Of a DNA stretch of 64,000 bases, positions 42,195 to 51,312 are shown one piece after another. The stretch lies in assembly GCF_900143065.1 (NCBI RefSeq), contig NZ_FRCX01000005.1, positions 186,001 to 250,000 on the forward strand, given 5' to 3'. This stretch comes from Duganella sacchari (GTDB lineage Bacteria; Pseudomonadota; Gammaproteobacteria; Burkholderiales; Burkholderiaceae_D). The position numbers and the translations under genes were made by a program. Below the pieces are notes generated by a model. It was not told where the DNA came from and searched no databases. It was given only the letters and a program-made list of their open reading frames with translations. The number at the start of each line of letters is the position of its first letter. The stretch's first letter is position 1.

Positions 42195-42578
42195 TTAGCG
42201 CTTGCCGTCGCTGACGGCGGTGGACAGGATGGCGTAGTGGCGCGACAGCGCCTTGAGCAGGGCCTGGTAGTGCACCGTATTGCGCGCCAGGTCGGCCATT
42301 TCGGCATCGAGCTGCACCGGTTCCGGCATGCCGCCCGCGTGCGTCACGCTGACCATGCGCGGCGCCAGGCCGCTGAGGCTGGACAAGGCCACGCTGCCGT
42401 CGTCGGCCAGGCTGCGCTGCGCCTGCTGCAGCTGGTCTTCAAAACTCACGCGCTGGCGCACGTAGCCCACGCTGCCCGCATTGGCAATGTTGGCGGCAAT
42501 CGCCTGCTGGCGCAGACTGGCCGCATCCAGCGCCAGCAGCAGGCTGGCGCGCGTGGCGTGGTCAATGGCGTCGATCAT
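42195..42578 (-). CDS. flgB: Proximal rod protein FlgB
   Basis: The 127-residue protein has the family's LRQQAIAANIANAGSVGYVR and the ending ARNTVHYQALLKALSRHYAI. AGGAG precedes the start. It is placed directly before flgC, the usual pair. Confidence 0.92.
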   Translation of the reverse strand: MIDAIDHATRASLLLALDAASLRQQAIAANIANAGSVGYVRQRVSFEDQLQQAQRSLADDGSVALSSLSGLAPRMVSVTHAGGMPEPVQLDAEMADLARNTVHYQALLKALSRHYAILSTAVSDGKR

Positions 42579-42598
42579 AAATACTCCTGTCGCTGGGG

Positions 42599-43741
42599 TT
42601 ATTGCACAATCAGTTCGGCATGCAGCGCGCCCGCTGCCTTGATCGCGCGCAGTATCGAAATCACGTCGCGGGTGCTGGTCTTGAGCTTGGCCAGCGCCTG
42701 CACCAGGTCGCCCACCGTGCCGCTGCCGTTGACGAAGCCGGCGCCGTTCGGCTCGTCCACCTCAACCCGCGTATTGGTGACGATGGCCGTGCGGACGCCG
42801 GCGCCCGCATTGCCGATGAAGTAAGGCTGGGAGGCGCTGTTCTCGCTGCTGATGGTGAGCTTGAGATCACCCTGCGAAATCGCCACCCTGGCAATGCGGA
42901 CGTCACCGCCCGCCACCAGCGTGCCGGTGCGCTCATTGATGACCACGCGGGCGCGGCGGTCCGGCTCGACCATCACGTTTTCCACCTGGGCCAGAAACTC
43001 GACCAGGCCGGCGCGCTGTGCTTCCGGCACGGCGATATCGATGCCGGCGGCGTCATGCGCGTGCGCCAGCGTGGCGCCGAACTGGCTGTTGATGGCGCTG
43101 GCCACGCGCGCCGCCGTGGTGTAGTCGGCCTCCGACAGCACAAAGGTCACACGCTGATCCGGCCGCAGCACCGAAGCATCCACGCCCACCTCGACGATGG
43201 CGCCGCCCGGCACCGAGGCTGACGTGGCATGGTTTTTCTGTACCACGTTGCCGTTGGCGTCGTAGCGGTAGCCGCCCACCGACAGCTGGCCCTGGGCCAG
43301 CGCATACACACGGCCGTTGGCGCCCTTGAGCGGGGTTTGCAGCAGGCTGCCGCCGACCAGGCTGCGCGCGTCGCCGGCCGATGTCACCGTGATGTCGAGC
43401 GCATCGCCTTCGCGCGAGAACGGCGCCAGCGTGGCCGCTACCAGTACCACGGCCACGTTGCGGCTTTGTACCTGCTCAGGGGGCACGCTCAGGTTGAACT
43501 GGGTCAGCGCATTCGCCAGCGCCTGGCGCGTGACGCGGTTGTTGGCCGAATCGCCGCTGCCGGCCAGGCCGGTAACGATGCCGTAGCCGATCAGCGCGTT
43601 GTCGCGCCAGCCTTGCACATGTCCCAGGTCCTTGACGCGGATCGCCTCGCCGCTATTGCGGACATCCTTGGGCACGGCGGCGCCAGCCACACCGGCCACC
43701 GCCAGCAGCGCCGCCAGCGTCAAAGCATGCAGCGCCCGCAT
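42599..43741 (-). CDS. flgI: P-ring protein FlgI
   Basis: The protein has 380 residues from ATG 43741, with a signal peptide (ends near AGVAGAAV). Family motifs are RVKDLGHVQGWRDNALIGYG, VTGLAGSGDS, and the C-terminal VGDLVQALAKLKTSTRDVIS. It forms the periplasmic ring in the peptidoglycan layer. Its start shares one base with the flgH stop (TGATG). Length is normal. Confidence 0.95.
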   Translation of the reverse strand: MRALHALTLAALLAVAGVAGAAVPKDVRNSGEAIRVKDLGHVQGWRDNALIGYGIVTGLAGSGDSANNRVTRQALANALTQFNLSVPPEQVQSRNVAVVLVAATLAPFSREGDALDITVTSAGDARSLVGGSLLQTPLKGANGRVYALAQGQLSVGGYRYDANGNVVQKNHATSASVPGGAIVEVGVDASVLRPDQRVTFVLSEADYTTAARVASAINSQFGATLAHAHDAAGIDIAVPEAQRAGLVEFLAQVENVMVEPDRRARVVINERTGTLVAGGDVRIARVAISQGDLKLTISSENSASQPYFIGNAGAGVRTAIVTNTRVEVDEPNGAGFVNGSGTVGDLVQALAKLKTSTRDVISILRAIKAAGALHAELIVQ

Positions 43742-44319
43742 CACAGGCCCATCCAGTCGAGGAAGCCGCGCCACCAGCTGCGCCGCTGGCGGTCGCTCAG
43801 CTCGCCCTGCCCCAGGTAGGTGATGCGCGCGTCCGCCAGCCGGGTTGACTGCACCACGTTGCCGTCACTGATGTCGGACGGCCGCACCCGGCCCTGCAGA
43901 TTGACGCGCTGCTGCTCGTCATTGATGGTCAGCACCTGTTCGCCGCCCACCAGCAGGTCGCCATTCGGCTGCACCGCCGTCACGCTGACGGTCAGCGTGG
44001 TCAGGAAGCGGTTGCTGCGCTGGGTATGGCCGCCGCCGTCGAAGTCGCCGCCGGCGTTGAGCGTGAACTGCTTGCCGTTGCCATCGGTGTGGGCATAGCC
44101 GGCGCTCAGGTTGTTCTTGCGCCGCGTGCCGGTGTCGGCGCTGGAGGTGGCGCTGGCGTTTTCAAACACCTGGATGGTCAGGATGTCACCGGCCTGGTGG
44201 GCCTTGTGGTCGGCGGCGGGCGCGCTGTAGCTGCCCTCGCGGTACAGGCTTTCGGCGCCGGCCTGGCCCGACGCCAGCACCAGCACGGACCACAGCATGG
44301 AAGTCAATCGCTTCATCAT
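43741..44319 (-). CDS. flgH: L-ring protein FlgH
   Basis: The 192-residue protein has a signal sequence (ends near QAGAES). The lipobox cysteine usual in FlgH is not evident. Motifs HQAGDILTIQVFENASATSS, TVSVTAVQPNGDLLVGGEQV, and LQGRVRPSDISDGNVVQSTR are characteristic. It builds the outer-membrane ring. It overlaps flgA by ATGA. Confidence 0.93.
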   Translation of the reverse strand: MMKRLTSMLWSVLVLASGQAGAESLYREGSYSAPAADHKAHQAGDILTIQVFENASATSSADTGTRRKNNLSAGYAHTDGNGKQFTLNAGGDFDGGGHTQRSNRFLTTLTVSVTAVQPNGDLLVGGEQVLTINDEQQRVNLQGRVRPSDISDGNVVQSTRLADARITYLGQGELSDRQRRSWWRGFLDWMGL

Positions 44320-45320
44320 TCAACCTCGACAGTTCCGGCGCCCGTCACGCGCACCATGATGGAATGGGGAGAGCCGGGCGCCTGCACGGCCACCTTCTGG
44401 CCCAGCACGCCGTCCTGCAGTGCGCGCGCGGTGCGCGACAGGGCCACCTGCCCCGCCACCAGGGACAGCTGCACCTGGTCGCCGCTGCACACCGGTGGTA
44501 CGGCTTCGCTGTTGGCGGCGTCCAGCGCCACGCCGGGCGCCACCGCGCGGCGCAGGCGTACGCCCTGGGCCAGCGCCGCCCAGAGCTGGGCGGTATCGCG
44601 CTGCGGCCATGGCCGGGCCAGGCCGGCCAGGTCGGTTTCGCCCGCTTCCACATCATCAGCGCGCACCCGGTTGCCGGCTGCCAGCGCATGGCGCGCCAGC
44701 AGCGCCGGCGCCGGCGCCGTCACGCGGTAGCGCAGCGGCACGGCGCGCAGCATGCGGCCCTGCTGCCACAGTTCGACCCAGACCCACATCTGGCGGGCCG
44801 GCCGTTGTGCCGGCGTAAAGGCGCGGGGCCGCAGTTCCAGCACGCCTGATGGCAGGCCGGGCAGCTCCTCGTCGCTGGCCAGCGTCACGCTGGGATGGCT
44901 GCTCCACTGGCCCAGCCAGGACAGCAAGGCGGCGCGCGCCAACGGCTGCAAGCGCGCAGCCGCGCTGGCATCGGCGGCGCCGGAGATGTGCGCCACCGCG
45001 CTGCCGCGCCAGTCGATCTGTCCGGCGGGCCAGCCGGCATAAGCACGTATCCAGTGCTCGATGGTGTGGCGCGGCAGCGCCAGCGTAGCGCCCGCAGCGG
45101 GCGCCGCGCCCAGCGGCAGGCGTGCCAGGCGTGCCAGCAGCGCCGGTTCGGCGCCGCTCAGCGTGGCGATGTCGCCCAGCTGTAACTGCGCCTGCGACAC
45201 CGTTGCCGCAGAACGCAGTTCAACCGTGAGCGCCTGCGCAGGTACGGCCGCGATCGCCGCACCCAGCAGCAATGCGGCCCCAGCGCAGCGCAGCGGCAGG
45301 CAGCGGAAGAACATTGGCAT
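44316..45320 (-). CDS. flgA: P-ring assembly chaperone FlgA
   Basis: The 334-residue protein is longer than most FlgA (about 220-240). It has a signal peptide (ends near VPAQAL), an N-terminal segment with Ala/Leu-rich low complexity, a SAF domain (RHALAAGNRVRADDVEAGET), and the C-terminal FlgA motif (VCSGDQVQLSLVAGQVALSR, then GQKVAVQAPGSPHSIMVRVT). It is located between flgG and flgH. Confidence 0.88.
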   Translation of the reverse strand: MPMFFRCLPLRCAGAALLLGAAIAAVPAQALTVELRSAATVSQAQLQLGDIATLSGAEPALLARLARLPLGAAPAAGATLALPRHTIEHWIRAYAGWPAGQIDWRGSAVAHISGAADASAAARLQPLARAALLSWLGQWSSHPSVTLASDEELPGLPSGVLELRPRAFTPAQRPARQMWVWVELWQQGRMLRAVPLRYRVTAPAPALLARHALAAGNRVRADDVEAGETDLAGLARPWPQRDTAQLWAALAQGVRLRRAVAPGVALDAANSEAVPPVCSGDQVQLSLVAGQVALSRTARALQDGVLGQKVAVQAPGSPHSIMVRVTGAGTVEVE

Positions 45321-45325
45321 CGCGC

Positions 45326-46096
45326 TTACTTCCGCATATTGTTGACCATCGCCAGCAGCTCATCCGAGGCCTGGACCACTTTCAGGCTGGACTCGTAGGC
45401 GCGCTGGGCCAGCATCAGATTGGTCATCTCGTCGACCATCTTGACGTTGGAGGTTTCCAGGAAGCCCTGCATGAGCTGTCCGGCGCCATCGCCCGCCAGC
45501 GGCGCGCCAGCAGCGTCGGTGGCGCGGTACAGATTGTCGCCCTGGCGGTCCAGCTGCGCCGGATTGAGGAAGCGCACCAGCTCCAGCTGCCCCACTTCGG
45601 CCGGCGTGCTCTGGCCGGCAAGCGTGACCTGCACCCGGCCATCGTTGCCGATGACGATGGACTGCATGGTTTCCGGCACCGCAATGGCGGGTTTGAGCGG
45701 ATAGCCGTTCGCCGTCGCCAGCAGGCCGTCGCGGTTGACCTTGAGCGAGCCGCCGCGCGTGTAGGCCCGGCTGCCATCCGGCATGCTCACTTCCAGAAAA
45801 CCGTCGCCCTGAATCGCCAGGTCGAGCGGCACTTCGGTCTTCTTCAGGTCGCCCGCGTCGAACTGCTGGCTGACGCGCAGCACGCCCACGCCGGCGCCGG
45901 CATTCTGCAGGCCGCGCAGCAGGCTGGCGTCGGCGCCGGCGACCGGCGCCACGCTGCCGCCCACCAGGTCGGTAAAGCTCAGGCGCGCCTTCTTGAAGGC
46001 GGTGGTATTGGTGTTGACCAGGTTGTTGGCGATGGTGTCCACATTCATCTGCTGCGCCTGCATGCCGGTGGCGCCGATGTAAAAAGCGTCGTTCAT
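45326..46096 (-). CDS. flgG: Distal rod protein FlgG
   Basis: The protein has 256 residues from ATG 46096 (GGAG upstream). Typical elements are FYIGATGMQAQQMNVDTIAN followed by NLVNTNTTAFKKAR, DLAIQGDGFLEVSMPDGSRA, YTRGGSLKVNRDGLL, and the C-terminal VKMVDEMTNLMLAQRAYESS. It forms the rigid distal rod. Size is normal. Confidence 0.94.
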   Translation of the reverse strand: MNDAFYIGATGMQAQQMNVDTIANNLVNTNTTAFKKARLSFTDLVGGSVAPVAGADASLLRGLQNAGAGVGVLRVSQQFDAGDLKKTEVPLDLAIQGDGFLEVSMPDGSRAYTRGGSLKVNRDGLLATANGYPLKPAIAVPETMQSIVIGNDGRVQVTLAGQSTPAEVGQLELVRFLNPAQLDRQGDNLYRATDAAGAPLAGDGAGQLMQGFLETSNVKMVDEMTNLMLAQRAYESSLKVVQASDELLAMVNNMRK

Positions 46097-46123
46097 GATT
46101 GCTCCTGTCAAGGTGGCGGCGGT

Positions 46124-46891
46124 TTAAACGTCGCCCAGTTTGCGGATGGCGGTGCCCAGCATTTCGTCGTAGCCCTGCAGCACGCGCTGCATGGATTCGA
46201 AATGGCGCATGGTCTGCATCAGCTGCACCATTTCCTGCATCGAGCTGACGTTGGCGTTTTCCAGATAGGACTGGCGCAGCTGGATGTCGGTGTCGTCCAG
46301 CACGTTGGCGGCGCCGCTGCCGGCCAGCAGTCCGCTGCCGAGGCGCGCCATGTGGGTGCTGTCGTCAAAGCGCACGATCTTGAGCTGGTCCAGCGCCTGC
46401 AGCACGCCGTTGTCATCGGTCACGCTGACCTTGCCGTTGCTGTCGATCTGCGGCTGGGCGCCGTTGAGGAATAGCTCGCCGCCCTTGCCCATCACCGGAT
46501 CACCCTGCGCCGTCACCAGGCGGCCGCGCGCATCGAGCTGGAAATTGCCCTGGCGCGTATAGGCCGAGCCCTCAGCCGTGGCGACCTCGAAGTAGCCGGG
46601 ACCATCCAGCGCCAGGTCCAGCGCATTGCCGGTGGCGCGCAGCGTGCCGGGACGGTTGTCATTCAGTACTTCGGGCAGCGGCGCGCGCAAGACCAGCTCG
46701 CTATCGACGCCATTCAGCAGCGCTGCGTTCGGCGCGAGATGGCCGGCCACCAGCGTGGCAAACGGCCGGCTGGCCGGGACCGCGCGCTGGTAGCCCGGGG
46801 TCAGGGTATTGGTCAGATTCATGGCAATGCGGTCCAGACTGTTCATGTCCTGGTGCATGGCGTGCAATCCGATGGCAAGTACTGGCTGCAT
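46124..46891 (-). CDS. flgF: Proximal rod protein FlgF
   Basis: The 255-residue rod protein is more divergent at the N-terminus (LHAMHQDMNSLDRIAMNLTN) but carries LDLALDGPGYFEVATAEGSA, YTRQGNFQLDARGRLVTAQG, and a rod-type C-terminus (ENANVSSMQEMVQLMQTMRH). It lies before flgG as in most clusters. The start has only a weak ribosome site. Confidence 0.87.
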   Translation of the reverse strand: MQPVLAIGLHAMHQDMNSLDRIAMNLTNTLTPGYQRAVPASRPFATLVAGHLAPNAALLNGVDSELVLRAPLPEVLNDNRPGTLRATGNALDLALDGPGYFEVATAEGSAYTRQGNFQLDARGRLVTAQGDPVMGKGGELFLNGAQPQIDSNGKVSVTDDNGVLQALDQLKIVRFDDSTHMARLGSGLLAGSGAANVLDDTDIQLRQSYLENANVSSMQEMVQLMQTMRHFESMQRVLQGYDEMLGTAIRKLGDV

Positions 46892-46920
46892 TGGTCAACT
46901 CGCTTTTCAGGGTGGCGGCG

Positions 46921-48969
46921 TTACAGGCTGATGACGCCGAAGGATTTCAATTCGATATTGGGCGGTACTTCGGCCATCGACAGCACGCGCAGATGCGGCA
47001 TGACACGTTCCGACAGCGTGCGGACATGGCGCCGCAGCTCCGGCGCGCACAGCAGCACCGGCAGCAGATTGTTCTTCATCATTTTCTCGGCATGCTGCAC
47101 CAGCCGCATCACAAACTGCTCGGTCAGACGCGGGTCCAGCATGGCGGCGGTGCCCGCGCTGCGCAGCGCCATCAGGCTTTGCAGGAACTGGCTTTCGACG
47201 GCCGGGTCCAGCGTCATCACTTGCAGCGCGGTGGTTTCGCCCAGCAAGCCCTGGCAGATGGCCTGACCCAGGCGGTGGCGCACCAGCTCCGTCAGGTGCA
47301 GCACGTCCTTGTTGTGGCGGCCGGCATCGGCCAGCGTTTCCAGGATGGCGTCCAGGTGGCGGATCGAGACTTTTTCGCGCAGCAGGTGCTGCAGCACTTT
47401 CTGTACATCGCTGACCGCCAGCACGGTCGGGATCAGCTCTTCCACCAGCCCCGGCTGGCTCTGGCGCGCACGCAGCAGCAAGCGCTCGGTTTCAGCGCGC
47501 GTCAACAGCAAGGCGCTTTCCCGCCGCAGCACTTCGGTCAGATGGGTGATGAATACGGTCTGGGCATCAACCAGCGTGTAGCGCGCCACGCTGGCCGCCT
47601 CGCGCTGGCTCTCCTCGATCCACAGCGCCGGCAGGCCATAGGTCGGGTCGCGCGTGGGTTCGCCCGGCACCGAACGCAGGTCGCCGGAAGGATGGATCGC
47701 CAGCAGGCGGTCGGCGCGCGCCTCGCCGCGTGCCGACAGCGCACCATCGAGGTAGATTTCATAACGCTCCGGCGCCAGCCGCGCCGACTCCTTGAAGCGC
47801 ACGCGCGGCAGCACCAGTCCCAGGTCCTGCGCATGCTGCTTGCGGAAGGCCGTGATGCGCTCCATGAACAGGCCGCCCGGCTGGCGTACCAGCGGCGCCC
47901 AGTGGCTGCCGATATGCACTTCGATCGGCTCCACCGGCAGCGCCGCGTACGGATCGTCGGAGGGGGTGTCGTCGGCCTCCTCTTCGGTCGCCTCCGCCGC
48001 GGCGTCGGCCGCAGGCGTGTTGCGGTACACCAGCCATGCAACCAGCAGCACGCCGCACAGCAGGCACAGCGTCGGCAGCACCGGCATGCCGGGCAGGAAG
48101 GCCAGGCCGCACAACGCAGTGGCCACCATGAGCAGGGTCTTGGGATAGGAAATAATCTGCCGCAGCACTTCCTGGCTCAGGTTGCCGTCCGCAGCCGAGC
48201 GCGTGACGATGATGCCGGTGCCCACCGCGATCACCAGCGCCGGCAGCTGGGTGACGATGCCGTCGCCGATGGTCAGCAGCGTGTAGGTCTGCAGCGCCTG
48301 GCTCCACGGCATGCCATGCTGCATGACGCCGATCACCAGCCCGCCGACGATGTCGATGAGCAGGATCACGATGCCGGCAACCGCGTCGCCCTTGACGAAC
48401 TTGCTGGCGCCGTCCATGGCGCCGTAGAACGCGGCTTCCTTTTCGACGTCCTGGCGCCGGCGCTGGGCTTCGGCCTGGTCGATGAAACCCATGTTGAGGT
48501 CGGCATCAATGCTCATCTGCTGGCCCGGCATGCGGTCCAGCGTGAAGCGCGCCGCCACTTCCGACACGCGCTGCGCGCCCGAGGTCACCACCACGTACTG
48601 CACCACAATCAGGATCAGGAACACGATCAGGCCGATCACGTAATTGCCGCCCACCACGTAGGAGCCGACCGCGCTGATGACCTTGCCGGCGTCGCCTTCG
48701 GACAGGATCAGGCGCGTGGCGGCCACGTTCAACGACAGGCGGAACAGCGTGGCGATCAGCAGCAGCGAAGGAAAGGTGGAAAACTCCACCGGCCGCGCCA
48801 TGTAAAACGTCAGCAGCAGGATCAGGAAGCCGAAGCTGAAATTGCCGAGGATGAGGAAGTCCAGCAGCGCCGACGGAATCGGCGCAAACAGCACCACCAG
48901 CACCGCCAGCACCAGCAGCACGATGGCAATGTCGCTATGCTTGCCGAACAGTTTGGCGAGCGCGTTCAT
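46921..48969 (-). CDS. flhA: Export gate protein FlhA
   Basis: The 682-residue protein has eight N-terminal transmembrane helices, the FHIPEP-type cytosolic linker region (SEVAARFTLDRMPGQQMSID and ADLNMGFIDQAEAQRRRQDV), and the large C-terminal substrate-docking domain. An acidic linker (residues about 325-345) is long. FlhA powers export and binds chaperones. The start overlaps the flhB stop (ATGA). Confidence 0.96.
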   Translation of the reverse strand: MNALAKLFGKHSDIAIVLLVLAVLVVLFAPIPSALLDFLILGNFSFGFLILLLTFYMARPVEFSTFPSLLLIATLFRLSLNVAATRLILSEGDAGKVISAVGSYVVGGNYVIGLIVFLILIVVQYVVVTSGAQRVSEVAARFTLDRMPGQQMSIDADLNMGFIDQAEAQRRRQDVEKEAAFYGAMDGASKFVKGDAVAGIVILLIDIVGGLVIGVMQHGMPWSQALQTYTLLTIGDGIVTQLPALVIAVGTGIIVTRSAADGNLSQEVLRQIISYPKTLLMVATALCGLAFLPGMPVLPTLCLLCGVLLVAWLVYRNTPAADAAAEATEEEADDTPSDDPYAALPVEPIEVHIGSHWAPLVRQPGGLFMERITAFRKQHAQDLGLVLPRVRFKESARLAPERYEIYLDGALSARGEARADRLLAIHPSGDLRSVPGEPTRDPTYGLPALWIEESQREAASVARYTLVDAQTVFITHLTEVLRRESALLLTRAETERLLLRARQSQPGLVEELIPTVLAVSDVQKVLQHLLREKVSIRHLDAILETLADAGRHNKDVLHLTELVRHRLGQAICQGLLGETTALQVMTLDPAVESQFLQSLMALRSAGTAAMLDPRLTEQFVMRLVQHAEKMMKNNLLPVLLCAPELRRHVRTLSERVMPHLRVLSMAEVPPNIELKSFGVISL

Positions 48970-50057
48970 GCCTGCGTCTCCGCTGGCTGCTGCCGCGCCT
49001 GGCGCATGGCAAACACCCAGACGATGATGCGCGCCACCTCGGCATACAGATTGGGCGGCACCGGTTGTTCCAGCGCCAGTTCGCGGAACAGCCGGCGGGC
49101 CAATGGCGCGTTCTGCACGATGGGAATGTGGTGGCGCGTGGCGATCTGGCGCATCTGCGCTGCCAGCACACCCGCACCCTTGGCCAGCAGCTGCGGCGAA
49201 CGCATCTCGCCATGCACGTAGCGCAGCGCGACGGCCACATGGGTGGGATTGGTAATCAGCACATCCGCCTCGCGCGTGCGCTGGGCCGACTGGCTGCGCT
49301 TGAGCATTTCATTGCGCAGCTGGCGCAGGCGCGAACGGATGCGCGGATCGCCCTCGCGCTGCTTGACCTCATCCTTGAGCTCGCGCTTGCTCATCCGCAT
49401 GCGCTTGGCAAACTGGCGGCCCGTGTACACCAGGTCCACCACGGCCAGCAGCCCCAGCATCAGCGCCATTTTCATGCCCAGCGCGGCAATGTCGCCCAGC
49501 AGGGTTTGCAGATAGTCGTGCGGCGTCAGCGCGGACAGGAAAAAGAACTGCTGACGCAGCAGGTCGCGCAGCGCATACACCACGACCATGGTCAGCAGCA
49601 CCAGTTTGGCGCAGGCGCGCGCCGCGTCGAACAGCGTGCGGACCGACAGGATTTTCTTCATGCCGTTGACCGGGTTGAGACGGTCCCAGTCCGGCTTGAG
49701 CGGTTCCATTGCCAGCAGCGGGCCGGTCTGCATCAGGTTGGCGGCAATTGCGGCCAGCATCAGCGCGCCAAACAGCGGCCCGGTCAAGGCCAGGTAGTGG
49801 CGCCCCATGTGGCCGGCCAGGTGCCAGAACACCGCATGGTCGAGGCGCAGCTGGTCGGCCATCTGCAGCAGGGCCTGGTCAAAGCGCATCAGGCTGGCCA
49901 GACTGTCCCAGCCGCGCGCATAGATGTACACCAGCGCCACCGCCAGCACGGTGGCGGAAATGATCTCGCTGCTCTTGGAAACCTGGCCGCGCTCGCGCGC
50001 CTTCTGCAGTTTGTACGGACTCGCAGCCTCGCTGCGGTCCAGGTCCTGTTCCGCCAT
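48966..50057 (-). CDS. flhB: Export switch protein FlhB
   Basis: The protein has 363 residues from ATG 50057. Four transmembrane helices are followed by a cytosolic domain with the autocleavage motif NPTH (ADVLITNPTHVAVALRYVHG). The conserved start SEAASPYKLQKARERGQVSK is present. FlhB switches export specificity after hook completion. An intact NPTH suggests the switch still works. TGATG links it to fliR. Confidence 0.95.
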   Translation of the reverse strand: MAEQDLDRSEAASPYKLQKARERGQVSKSSEIISATVLAVALVYIYARGWDSLASLMRFDQALLQMADQLRLDHAVFWHLAGHMGRHYLALTGPLFGALMLAAIAANLMQTGPLLAMEPLKPDWDRLNPVNGMKKILSVRTLFDAARACAKLVLLTMVVVYALRDLLRQQFFFLSALTPHDYLQTLLGDIAALGMKMALMLGLLAVVDLVYTGRQFAKRMRMSKRELKDEVKQREGDPRIRSRLRQLRNEMLKRSQSAQRTREADVLITNPTHVAVALRYVHGEMRSPQLLAKGAGVLAAQMRQIATRHHIPIVQNAPLARRLFRELALEQPVPPNLYAEVARIIVWVFAMRQARQQPAETQA

Positions 50058-50872
50058 CAGCCGCCCCCCGCCGACAGGAACAGCGCATCCCAGCCGGTAT
50101 AGATGCTGTTGTAGATGCGCGCCATGGCGGCGCTGGCGCCGCCCTGCCACCAGCCCAGCGCCGCCAGCCCGACGACAATCTTGACCGGAATTCCCATCGC
50201 AAACATATTCATCTGCGGCATGCTGCGCGACAGGATGCCCAGCGCAATCTCGGTCAACAGGATGCAAAACACCACCGGCGCGGCCAGCGCCATGCCCAGC
50301 GTGAACAGGCCCGCCACCTGGCGCAGCACCACCGGCAGCGCCGCCGCCACGGTCCACGCATGGCCGACCGGAAAGCGTTCCAAACTATACGCAAGGCCGC
50401 GCAGCAGGGCGTGATGGCCGTCGGTCAAAAAAAACACCAGCACGGCCAGCTGTTCGAACAGGGACGTCAGGATCGGCAGCTGGCGGCGCGTCACCGGGTC
50501 CAGCACCTGCGGAATGCCAAAGCCAATCTGCACATCAAGCACGCGGCCGGCCAGCGAGAACGCGCCAAACGCCAGCTGCACGCCGAGCGCCAGCAGCGCG
50601 CCCAGCGCCGCCTCGCCCAGCATGGCGCTGGCCAGGGCGCCGGGCGGCAACGGCGCCGATGGCACCGCCAGGCCGCCGGCCAGCGCCAGCGACAGGCCCA
50701 GCACCAGCAGCGCGCGCACCACGGCCGGCATGGTGATGGCATACAGCATCGGCGTCATCAGGAACACCACGCCCAGCCGGACCGACACCAGCAGGGGCGA
50801 GGCCAGCGCCGGCGGCACGCTGTCGCCCGCATACGGCGCAGACACGGCAAAGGATGACCACAAGGCTTGCAT
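50057..50872 (-). CDS. fliR: Export gate protein FliR
   Basis: The 271-residue protein has six or more hydrophobic helices and family segments such as GFGIPQVLDPVTRRQLPILT and SRSMPQMNMFAMGIPVKIVV. It completes the FliPQR gate. It starts nine bases after fliQ. Confidence 0.94.
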   Translation of the reverse strand: MQALWSSFAVSAPYAGDSVPPALASPLLVSVRLGVVFLMTPMLYAITMPAVVRALLVLGLSLALAGGLAVPSAPLPPGALASAMLGEAALGALLALGVQLAFGAFSLAGRVLDVQIGFGIPQVLDPVTRRQLPILTSLFEQLAVLVFFLTDGHHALLRGLAYSLERFPVGHAWTVAAALPVVLRQVAGLFTLGMALAAPVVFCILLTEIALGILSRSMPQMNMFAMGIPVKIVVGLAALGWWQGGASAAMARIYNSIYTGWDALFLSAGGG

Positions 50873-50881
50873 GGCGCCCGC

Positions 50882-51148
50882 TCAGAACATGGAAGGAATG
50901 GCCGACCACAGCTGGATCGCAAACTGGGTCAGCTTGCGCAGCATCCAGGGGCCAAAAAAGATCAGGGCAGCGCCGGCGGTCAGCAGCTTGGGAATGAAGG
51001 TCAGCGTCATCTCTTGCACCTGAGTAATAACCTGCACCACGCTGATGAGCAGGCCGACCAGCATGGTCAGGCCCAGCACGGGAGCACAGACCAGCAAGCC
51101 GGTCAGGAACAGGTCCGCCATCATGTGTAATGCCATATCTGGATGCAT
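50882..51148 (-). CDS. fliQ: Export gate protein FliQ (first gene of the operon)
   Basis: The 88-residue protein has two transmembrane helices (VLGLTMLVGLLISVVQVITQ and LLTAGAALIFFGPWMLRKLT) with the conserved QVQEMTLTFIPK between them. It is the first gene of the minus-strand flagellar run. The start is ATG 51148, although an in-frame ATG at 51136 is possible. Confidence 0.93.
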   Translation of the reverse strand: MHPDMALHMMADLFLTGLLVCAPVLGLTMLVGLLISVVQVITQVQEMTLTFIPKLLTAGAALIFFGPWMLRKLTQFAIQLWSAIPSMF

Positions 51149-51177
51149 TTCTTGACCTGTCCCAAGTAATCAGAACG

Positions 51178-51221
51178 ACAATATAACTAGGTATGAATAA
51201 TTGTCATAAACAATATAACTA
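51178..51221. repeat. Direct repeat in the flagellar operon promoter region
   Basis: ACAATATAACTA occurs at 51178-51189 and again at 51210-51221, exactly 32 bases apart, about three helical turns. The pair lies 30-73 bases upstream of fliQ in an AT-rich gap (51149-51312), so it may bind the operon's regulator. Confidence 0.5.
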
Positions 51222-51312
51222 TAAACAACTTACCCATTACATCAGTTTATTGCGCCATGGTCAACAGTTATTTTTTTGAAATGTTTAATGAAACAAAGAT
51301 AACGCTTATTGC

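Noticed and set aside
46891..49221. 776-codon plus-strand frame opposite flhA
   Set aside because: Antisense shadow; FlhA on the minus strand is unambiguous.
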